DNA of 64,000 nt from Evernia prunastri (lineage: Eukaryota > Ascomycota > Lecanoromycetes > Lecanorales > Parmeliaceae). Below the pieces are notes generated by a model. The model was not told where the DNA came from. It saw only the letters and a list, made by a program, of their open reading frames with translations, and searched no databases. This document shows positions 24,901-33,311 of the stretch, piece by piece. The stretch covers positions 62,001-126,000 of the forward strand of contig NKYR01000055.1 in the NCBI GenBank assembly GCA_003184365.1, given 5' to 3'. Every line of letters starts with the position of its first letter. Position 1 is the first letter of the stretch. The translations under genes and the position numbers were made by a program.

Positions 24901-27079
24901 TTTGAATATCTTAGAAGAGGATATTCGCCCGGACAACTCTTTCTTCGGACTTGGAGGCGATTCGATCCTAGCCATGGAGCTGGCTCGCGGTGCTCGTGAA
25001 CACGATTTGACACTCACAGTAGCGGACATCTTCGGCTCCCCTACATTCTCTGAGATGGCGCGAGTCCTTGCCCGCTCTGCGAATAGAAGACAGGAGCGCA
25101 TCAATGGCGCGCAGCAGACGGCTATGCTCTCGGAGATTATACATGGACCGGTGGCACCGGAACAAGAAGACAGTCGCTTTGCGCTCGTCGACTCCACGAA
25201 CACCGAAGCTTTCATCCAGGATTACATATGCCCCAAGATCGGCGTCTTCCGCGGTGGCATCGTTGACGCCTACCCAGTCACCGACTTCCAAGCTCTGGCC
25301 GTCGCCGGGACCCTTGTGGAGTCGCGCTGGATGCTGAATTACTTCACTTTTGACGGTTCCGGATTCCTGGACTTGGAACGCCTCAGACGCAGCGCGTCGA
25401 AGCTCGTGAAGCAATTCGATATCCTGCGCACCGTGTTCATACCCTGCGGGAACCGCTTTTTCCAAGTCCAGCTTCGGCATGTGCGGCCTCAAGTCCTTGT
25501 CTACGAGACGGAGGAAGATTTTGGGGATTACACGCAGCACTTCCGAGATCACAGTCCAGATGCGTCACCCAAACTCGGGGAACCTTATGTTCGGTTCATC
25601 GTCCTGAGAAGGCCGGGTAGTCATGCCCATCGCATCATCCTACGAATGTCGCACGCGCAGTATGACGGTGTGTGCCTCCCTAGAATCATGGACGCTTTCC
25701 AAGCCGGCTATGAAGGAAGACCGCTACCGCCCTCTCCAATTCCATTCTCCAACTACGTCCTCGAAGGCTCAGGGAATGCGAGCTCCGGCCACTACGATTA
25801 CTGGCGATCGCTACTCCATGGCTCATCAATGACGAGCGTCGTCCATCGAGAACAACCAAAGTACGGCGCCTCGGACCTAAAATCCAAGACGCTGAAACGG
25901 ACCATCAAACTCCCCGCTCTCACCACCCGGAACATCACCACCGCCACCATCCTCAAAGCAGCCTGGACCTCGGCGCTCGCCCAGCTCTCGGGCCGCTCGG
26001 ACATCGTCTTCGGCAACCTCATCAGCGGCCGCAACGTCGCCGTCGAAGGCGTCGAAAGCATCGTCGGCCCCTGCCTGAACATCATCCCCGTCCGCATCAC
26101 CCTCGACCCCAACTGGACGGCCCTGGACCTCCTGCGGCGCATCCAGAACCAACAGGTCGCCAGCATGCCCTACGAGTCCCTCGGCTTCCGGGAGATCGTG
26201 CAGCACTGCACCGACTGGCCCGAGTGGACCTACTTCCCCACTATGGTGCAGCACCAAAACCTCGCGCAGGACACCTCGACCCTGACGCTCGACCGCACCC
26301 GCTACCGCATCGGCTGCCTCGGCGCGCAGGACACACTCGCCGACATCACCGTCGTGTCGACGCCCAAGGGCGCCGACGACGTCGAGGTCTGCATGGGCTT
26401 CATCGACGACGGCTCCATCGTGCCCGCCTTCGTCGACACCGCCCTCGACCTCCTCTGCTCCCTCGCGCAAACCTTCGCCGGCAGCCCCAACCTCCGCCTG
26501 CCGGACGTCCTCGCCCCGGGCAACGACGCCAAACCCCTCACGCACCGCCACACCGACGTCCCCAAGGCGGACAGCCCCCACCTCGAACCCATGCTCCGCG
26601 GGCTCAAGAAGCGCGACGTCTCCGACCTCGCGGACATGCTGACCCGCGCCTGGCGCATGGTCCTCCCGGCGACGGCCAACAAGCACCAAATTACAACTTC
26701 CTCCTCGTCGGTGTCCGCGTCCGCGTCCGCGCCGCTGAACCTCTATTCCTCCTTCTACGAACTCGGCGGCGACCTCATCGGCCTCGCGTCCCTGACCGCC
26801 TTCCTCGAGGGCGAGGGCTTCGACGTCAAGCTCGAGGATATGATCAAGCGGCCCACGCTCGGCGAACAGGTCGCGTGGCTTTCGCCCAAGAGGGACGGCG
26901 AGGGGGCGGAGGCGGGTGCGAGCGCGAGGGAGTCGGGGGAGGAGAGCGGTGGGGTTGGACGGGATGGGGCGGCGGGGGGGAAGGTCGAGTTGAAGGAGAG
27001 GAAGGGGAGGAATCTGTTCTTGACTAAGTCGTTGAGGTTGGCGAGGAGGGTGGGGGCTGGGAGGAAGGGGGGTTCGTAG
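3144..27079 (+). CDS. Giant NRPS, five A domains, predicted cyclic hexapeptide synthetase (NRPS4/NPS4-like architecture)
   Basis: Exons are 3144-3632, 3693-24155 and 24215-27079 (60- and 59-nt introns, both phase 0), giving about 7,938 residues. The first in-frame ATG of the open frame is 3144. Five A domains each carry the phosphate-loop, TGD and GKLDR motifs. Six T domains carry GGDS and a seventh carries GGDL. E domains follow T1, T3 and T5 (HHxxxDxxSW). C domains 2-6 carry xHxxxDG, and the terminal CT carries SHAQYDG. Such enzymes load amino acids as aminoacyl-AMP, hold them as thioesters on phosphopantetheinyl arms, and release the chain by CT-catalysed cyclisation. D residues are predicted at positions 1, 3 and 5. 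T6 has no A domain. The same order is, from memory, that of Fusarium NRPS4, which makes fusahexin. The domain calls are firm; the product is inference. Confidence 0.93.
3930..7120 (+). other. NRPS module 1: A1-T1-E1
   Basis: A1 spans about residues 243-755, T1 has LGGDS near residue 813, and E1 spans about 870-1300 with HHLVVDLVSW near 993 and a GHGRE motif. The hand-read specificity code (GrsA positions 235, 236, 239, 278, 299, 301, 322, 330, 331, 517) is DAQVLVGVAK. It suggests a small or aliphatic residue, epimerised to D. The assignment of substrate is a guess. Confidence 0.85.
7150..10440 (+). other. NRPS module 2: C2-A2-T2
   Basis: C2 (about residues 1316-1766) follows an E domain and carries SHVIVDG. 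A2 spans about 1784-2300 and T2 has GGDS near 2358. No E domain follows, so residue 2 should stay L. The hand-read A2 code is DNEDAGQINK. Its two acidic pocket positions (239 E, 278 D) set it apart from the other four A domains. Confidence 0.85.
10490..14990 (+). other. NRPS module 3: C3-A3-T3-E3
   Basis: C3 (about residues 2429-2840) follows a T domain and keeps the full HHALYDG. A3 spans about 2868-3380, T3 has LGGDS near 3438, and E3 spans about 3493-3930 with HHLVIDVVSW. The hand-read A3 code is DAVLVGAVVK, which suggests a hydrophobic residue, converted to D. Confidence 0.85.
15020..18300 (+). other. NRPS module 4: C4-A4-T4
   Basis: C4 (about residues 3940-4380) follows E3 and carries SHALCDG. 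A4 spans about 4407-4925 and T4 has LGGDS near 4987. There is no E domain. The hand-read A4 code is DAMLVGAVIK, close to A3. A4 reads SGTTG where the other A domains read SGSTG, and ISRKDSQIKLNG where the others read GRKDxQxKLHG. Both are conservative changes. Confidence 0.85.
18340..22960 (+). other. NRPS module 5: C5-A5-T5-E5
   Basis: C5 (about residues 5053-5480) follows T4 and has HHALYDG, very like C3. A5 spans about 5500-6020 with hand-read code DVMFVGGVIK. T5 has GGDS near 6078. E5 spans about 6140-6590 with HHLIIDVVSW. Residue 5 should be D. A5 is the likeliest donor for the A-less T6. Confidence 0.85.
22985..25100 (+). other. NRPS module 6: C6-T6 without an A domain
   Basis: C6 starts near residue 6595 with NHAVIDG near 6753 and runs across the 24156-24214 intron. 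T6 has LGGDS near residue 7230. Between them lies only a charged linker of about 200 residues, in which a segment of about 25 residues (PRQRTRxIIKA core) occurs twice. No adenylation motif exists here, so T6 must be charged by another A domain, in cis or in trans. Confidence 0.85.
25210..26890 (+). other. NRPS terminal CT domain and degenerate T domain
   Basis: The CT domain spans about residues 7318-7756 with SHAQYDG near 7463. Fungal CT domains release peptides by macrocyclisation. After it, residues of about 7770-7870 look like a carrier domain, but the core reads LGGDL, so the serine that takes phosphopantetheine is missing. The last 60 residues are Gly/Glu/Arg-rich and look disordered. 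Confidence 0.75.
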
Positions 27080-28557
27080 TGGGTTTTCTATCGACGTAAA
27101 AGCATTGATTATTTAGAGGCGATTTTATGTTTAGTTTGTCCTCGACGCGACTGTAAACAGTATTGTCTATATTACAGAATTTGCAAGATTTTATGCCTCA
27201 CGTACCGCGAACGTCTCCATCTCCGTCTGGTACATGATTAGAGTCCGCATCTGAAGTCCTTGAATTCTACGCTACTCTACTCTACTAATCGCTACTCTAC
27301 CTTCCCCTCCCCTCAGGCTCATCAGAGCATCGCCTCCCACAACCACCTACCCAATATTCTTCCCGCATCATGTATAGTTAATGCACTGAAGGTGTGCTAC
27401 TATAACCTCGTCTGCGTACTTTATCCATCTGGTCCTGTCCCTGTATCATGTATCATAAAACTCAAGAAAACCCTGAACGGCTTTCATAGAACATGCATAC
27501 GATGCACCGGCCAGATAAATAAACGCTGACAGACTGTTGGAATGTGGCTATGATGGATTGACTGTTTTGCTATGAAGTGGTGTGAAGGCTACTTATATGT
27601 CTGAGAAACATGCTAATTTGCCAGATAAGAGGTAGTTCAACACCGGAGTGCTGCATCATTGCCCACACAAACCCAGTCATACATCTGGCTCCGTCGTACG
27701 TTTAGCTCTATCACACGGAGCTACTCAAGCGCAGTCAAGACACTGCGGTAATCGTGCTCTGAGCGATTCGGAACTCGAACTCATCCTACAGAATCGAGTC
27801 GTAACATTCATTCCTTCATTTCTCGTGACGCCCAAGCCGTTCGCTTGTTAGGCTCCGATAATGCGGCATACGTGGGTGGCAGGAATGCAGCATCTCATCA
27901 ACTAATCACTGCAATGCTTGGAGTACTAGGGATAGAGTTCGGCCTCGATGTCACTTCCACGTCGCGCTCTCTCTGCCATTGGCGCGTATTGCCGAGGCGG
28001 TCTTGGTGGGGTTGTTGATAGACTAGGCGGGCGGTGTGGACTCGACAGGCTGATGAGGGTCAGAGTGGGCTTTGCTAGATGGGTTGAGTGCTTTGGATTT
28101 GGGATTGAGACTGCGAGTGTTCGTTGCGAGAGTTCTGATGAGTAAAGGAGGGAGGGTTGTATGGGACGCTTTTCTTGAGTCCGCGAGTGAACGATGAGAT
28201 GAGGAGTTGAGCGTTGATGCTTGATGATCTCATTGGTGGACTGTTGATGTATGATGGGCAGTTGGAGACCTGTGGAGTCCATAGGTTAGGTCTATGGGTC
28301 TGGGTTTTGTGCTGTCGAATGCTCTTTCCATCATGAGATTTCAATCTTCACGACCTAACTCACTTTCAGTATTGTCCCAGCGCTCCTTCCTCACGGCCAA
28401 CTGAATCATCGATCAACTCTCACTCCTCATCTCAGTCTTGTAGGCGACCTATAGACTATCCGCATTCCTACCTTTCAATCATACTTTCAGCAATTCGTAG
28501 TCCTACAAGCCTCCTCGCATCTGTGTTGTTTGATCGGAATATGCACTTCTGGTGAAA
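27080..28557. other. Intergenic region after the NRPS
   Basis: I see no supported gene. A 118-codon minus-strand frame at 27926-28282 is Pro/Ser-rich, has no recognisable motif and could be chance. The rest is unremarkable, with CTACTCTA-type short repeats near 27265-27300. Confidence 0.5.
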
Positions 28558-29732
28558 ATGGCGGAGCATAAGCCACACCTCGCAGAGATCGAATCAAACG
28601 CTTCCACACCTAGTTCCTCTTCCCCTCACAAAATTGGCGCCCAGTCACGGAAATCAAGTAACGGCGCGCATCCACCACCCTACACTAAAAACACGGCACT
28701 TGACGACCCCTTCCGAGACGAGGTTCCGCCTAGAGGAAACTTCAGCTCGGACAGTGATGATACGCAGAAAGCTCTTATGCCCGCGGCGGCTATCGATATG
28801 GATCATCCCCCGGCTACAACCCCTACCACTGTGGTCACTCCACCGCCAATGCCCAGTGCTGCTGCCGACCCTTTCGCAGTTGAGGTCGATAGCAGCCTTC
28901 TGTCGCCTCCGCCACCCAGTAGTCGACCGCCTGGTCTCAGACGGGGCTTGCAGATACCATCACGCGTCAGCCATATAACATGGGGATTCAGCTTTCCAAA
29001 GGTCTTAGCCGAGCACGGTGTCACTAAGCCGGTTTGGAGGAAATTCAAGCATGAGGTCAAGGCTTTCGCGTCGATGAGTTTCACACAGCATGTGACTGTC
29101 ATAGCATGCCACGTGGGTCTCGATCACTTCCTTGGACCCGGTCCCGGTCAGTATCCCAATATATTGATGCCTCTTTCTATCTTGCTGACTTCCGGTCAGC
29201 TATGATTGTCAGCTGGAAAATGCAAAAACACAGGGAGCATAAGAACTTCCGCCAAGCTTACGAAAGCGGGGCAATGAAGGTGTTCCAAATCCGGTGGAAC
29301 AAAGACTATTTCCATGCACGGGGTTTGCATATTCGGCTTGAGCCTCCCGATACGGGTACTGGCAGTATGGGCGATATGGATGTCGCTTCGTCCAAACTTT
29401 TCAGGTATCAGCAAAAGATGGGTACAAGTTCTCCCGCACCAGGCCTGGCTTCAGAGCAAGGAAATAAGAAGGAGTACAGGTATCAACGTAAGGAGGGTCG
29501 CTATCGTATGAAGGCCGCGCGTAAAGGCCGCATCATCGTTCTACCCTTCAATCCCGTCATAACAGGTTCGGAGAGTCACACTGATCAGAGTGAGGGAATA
29601 ACCACCATGGCCGCTCCTTCAATTCAAGACTTTGCTTTCTCAAGTCGAAGACAGTCTGGCTTGGAGGGTCCTGATCGTAACACTAACGTTGCTCACCGTT
29701 TTTCCTGGTCACATGAGCCGATAGGTATCTAG
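28558..29732 (+). CDS. Conserved-looking hypothetical protein, two exons
   Basis: Exons are 28558-29146 and 29200-29732. The 53-nt intron has donor GTCAGT and a branch-like GCTGAC, and the join restores the frame (about 373 residues). The first 140 residues are Ser/Pro-rich and disordered. The middle (about residues 145-260) looks folded, with aromatic and basic residues such as KMQKHREHKNFRQAYESGA and KVFQIRWNKDYFHARGLHI. The C-terminus is basic and Ser-rich. I see no signal peptide or membrane segment and do not recognise the family. It lies between the NRPS and the P450 on the same strand, so it could be a cluster member or simply a neighbour. The ATG at 28558 is the first in the frame. 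Confidence 0.65.
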
Positions 29733-30920
29733 CGCGGCTGTAAGGCTTTGTATCAGCTGAAGTCGGTCAGAGAATCGGTTGAGCATTAGTGGCACAATAG
29801 GAACAGATTTACGCTGCTAGTGTTGGCTACCTACATACCTCTTCCTTCCTAACAAGCTCGGAGGATCATGGACCAAGTAATTCGACCGTGAGCGCTGAGC
29901 TTTCCGATAACACGTTCATACCTATTGTCCACATTGAAGTGCGCTTTGACCGCAAAGGTCGCTTCTTGTGCTACGCTATCTGTCAGCAATTGGCGAGCGC
30001 CGTAGCGCCATTTTACCCCGTTTTCATATCAATCTTGCATCTGCAAGTCAGTGTACGCGTGATCACTAGATTTGCGAAAACCTGATGTCCGATACGGGTA
30101 CAGTCATACTGTGAACGAACTAGGACCCTTGTCGTTGCGAGCGCAACGCTGCTGAAAGATGAGGGGAAATGGTTGTATCAAGAGAAGATAGTAAATGACA
30201 GGGTGCATTTTCCCTCTAGTCCATCAAATCTCTAGCTCAGCCCTACCGTTTTTATAGTACCGGAGGCACGGTTTTCTTTTTGCATCGGTATCAACTCTCT
30301 AGACACACTCGTAGCTAATATTTAGTTGACTCTGTGGAATCACCACACATCATTCGATACTGCTCGTGGATTCGTCTGAGGCATCTATCAGTCGTAACAA
30401 TCCTTCAGTTGCATCCAGACCTTGTCTATCACTTTCAACGCATTGAAGATTATTCACGCTCACAGTAAAGGACCATCTTTCTCTAGCATTAAAAGAATCC
30501 GTCTTCATAGTAGACGAACTCATAGGACAATGCATAAGTGTCTCACGCTATCTCTACGGAGATGGCCTCAAGTCCGCCTACCAGGAGACCTTGCCGTTTC
30601 AAGGAGGTATACCAGACCGACAGGAGCCCAAACTTACAACCATTAAGGGCTGACATGGTCACCTCGTTCTTCGCTAAACGGAACTAAGTACGTGGCATAC
30701 TTATGGTATATTTGAGGTCATTAGAGCTGACCAGTCAGCGAGCGGGGGAGCTAAGTGCCCTGCGGATTCGGTGAACATGCACTCTCTAGCTGCTCAATAG
30801 ATCTTATTTTCTGTGTCAAATGGAGGGGGGAGGGGTTCATCATTGTTTGTTCTAAAAAGGCTCTCCTCTCCCCTTCGTGTCTGTCGTTAAGAATTAACTC
30901 GCTCTCATCTCGGGAGCCAC
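29733..30920. other. Intergenic region, no feature seen
   Basis: Short frames on both strands lack motifs and plausible splice partners. The stretch just before 30921 is moderately C/T-rich and probably holds the P450 promoter. Confidence 0.5.
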
Positions 30921-32740
30921 ATGTTTACCATGAGCTTCTCTACGTGGATTTGCTTTGCTCTGGTCGTAACAATAAGCAGTAGACTCTTATCTTCCCGTTA
31001 TATATATGGCCTTCGACGCTTCAATGGCCCTTTCTTGGCCTCGTTCACAAACGCTTGGAGATTGTTCTACAACTGGAGAAACACTAAGATCCCATTCAAG
31101 GATCTGCACGATCACTATGGAGACATTGTGCGAATAGGCCCAAATGTAATCTCGTTCCGGGATCCGCAAGCCATTCGCGATATCTATGGGGCTGGGAAGA
31201 ATTGGCACAAGGTACTCATCGTCTCATGAGCTGGTTAAAGAACGTGCCAATCGAAGTTCTAACGAATATGTGATCTTCGAAGTCAGAAGTATACTCTGTC
31301 AATGCGGCAGTCGCCAGAGGCAGATCTGCACAGACATTGTTCTCAAGTACCGATAAGACGTGGCATAGGAACGTTAGAAGAGCCACGAATAATTTCTTCA
31401 CCCAAACAGCCGTATTGGCATATGAGTCTTTCGTGGAGCGGACCATTGAGGTCTTCGTGACAGAAATGGACAATCGCTTTGTGAACAAAGACGGCGACGA
31501 AGACATTATCGATTTCCATAAGTGGTTGTCTTATTTCACATTCGATGTCATAAGCGACTTGACTTACAGTAAGCGCCATGGCTTTATCTCAGACGGCGAG
31601 GATGTATACGGCATCATTGGCTGGGTGGCTAAGTTCTTGAATTACGGCTTTGTTGTGAGTCTGGCCTATGTCTTTGCACTCTTACTTCCATTAACTTCTC
31701 GAAATCTCTAGGTGGGTCAGATGCCTTGGGTGGACAAGCTCCTTAGGCATAACCCTGTTCTCATGTGGCTCGAAAGACAGGGATGGTACGCCGGCAACAC
31801 CTTTCCCGGCGCCACTTTTGCCATTGAGCGCATCTCAGAGAGGCAGATAGAGAGGGAGAAGCCCGCTGTGGATGATGGCGACAGACGAGAAGATTTGCTT
31901 GATAAATTTCGGCGAGCAAAAGACGAGCGTCCGGATCACATAAGGGACCAAGAGGTGGTGGGTCTTAGTCTATCTACAATTTTGGCTGGTGCCGAGGCAA
32001 GGTTAGGCCCTTATTCCTGTCTCCATCCGATCATCACGGGTACTCATTCATGCTTCCGGATACAGCGCAATATCTTTGACCGCGGTTTTCTATTACGTGC
32101 TACGCACCCCTGGCTGCTATTCCAAGCTCCAAGAAGAGCTGGATACACGCCTCCAGTCAGCATCCTCGGCCACCGACTCTGTATGCTTCCAAGCCTCTTA
32201 TACCACCGCCCGCGAGCTGCCCTATCTCCACGCTTGCGTCCAAGAAGCATTCCGCTTGCACCCTTCTACAGGGTTGATGCCCGAACGTATCGTGCCACCA
32301 TCCGGAGCCATTATCTGCGGGGAGTCCATTCCTGGCGGTACTATTGTAGGATGTTATCCCTGGGTTGTGCAGCGTCATAAGAAGACGTTTGGAGACGATT
32401 GCGATAGCTACCGCCCAGAGCGCTGGCTCGCAGATGCGGAGAGCACTCGCAGGATGGAGCGAGCCATGCTCCTTTTTGGTGCGGGGAACCATGTTTGTTT
32501 GGGCCAGTACATAGCTCTGATGGAGGTCTACAAGCTTGTGGGGTCTTTGATGAGGACATACGAGGTATCTTCCCCATACTCGCCTGTTATGGGACGTTTT
32601 ATCAACGAGCGCATTCTGATCCGCTAATTTCATGTTAGATTTCTCTTGTCGATCCCGAGAAAGAGTGGACGGTACACAATGGTGCAAACATGGTGCAGAC
32701 GGGTGTCAATGTTCGTATGAAGAGAAGGAGCGACCTCTGA
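30921..32740 (+). CDS. Cytochrome P450 monooxygenase, five exons
   Basis: Exons are 30921-31211, 31283-31654, 31712-32001, 32066-32564 and 32639-32740; all joins keep frame and give 517 residues, a usual P450 length. Motifs in order are an N-terminal hydrophobic anchor (about residues 7-20), the I-helix AGAEAS, ExxR as EAFR, PERW, and the haem loop FGAGNHVCLG with its Cys ligand. The overall look is of the fungal pisatin-demethylase/benzoate-hydroxylase-like group. It should be an ER-bound haem oxygenase needing a P450 reductase. The I-helix usually reads AGxDTT; here the threonine is Ala. That codon pair spans the 32002-32065 intron, but the spacing to flanking conserved residues is normal, so mis-splicing is unlikely. 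It lies 3.8 kb after the NRPS on the same strand and is a candidate tailoring enzyme. Confidence 0.92.
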
Positions 32741-33311
32741 AGGGACCAAGATGAACTCATAGGGAGTAAGCCAAAGAGCTCATGGAAGGGACTGGTCAGC
32801 CTTAACATGCTCTCTACTAAGCGGATTGAGCTACTCCAATTTGATATTTTCTGCTCGTACAGTGCAACCAGTCTGCGTTCGTGAATTGAACTGGTATCGA
32901 ACAGAGTCTTGTTCAAGATCAAGTCATTCGCTTATCAAAATATCATAACCCTTACCATTCAAACATCCTAATTGGTCAGGGCCAGAAAATGTATCTGTGA
33001 CATGTTGATTACGATAAATCCGGAGGACGACCTCCTAGACGTGAGTTGTAGAGTAGATTTCGTGGAGAGATATAAGAGAGTACCGCCAAGACACACTAAG
33101 CCCTACGAACTACATGCATGGAGTCCGAGCGTTTTGCCGAGGCGTGCATAGTTGATAGGTGAGAGAGCTTCAACAGCTACCACGCCAACAATGCAAGTCA
33201 TGCATACAGTCACATTCTTACAACTTCTGCCGCAATCATCTCATCCGCTATCGGAAAGTGGAGGCTAGCTGCTATGAGACTACATACCCCACCAGAGGGG
33301 CTTCTACGGCC
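32741..33311. other. Intergenic region between P450 and NTE1
   Basis: I see no gene. A 150-codon plus-strand frame that covers the NTE1 start opens at 33159 on a non-ATG codon, and the first ATG used is 33312. Confidence 0.5.

Noticed and set aside
25877..26689. Long minus-strand (270 codons) and plus-strand (267 codons) alternative frames
   Set aside because: They arise from high GC and scarce stop codons opposite the CT domain; the peptides are repetitive Gly/Asp/Val or Arg/Pro strings.
27926..28282. 118-codon minus-strand frame
   Set aside because: Ser/Pro-rich with no motif, no homologous feel and no support for its start; left as unannotated.
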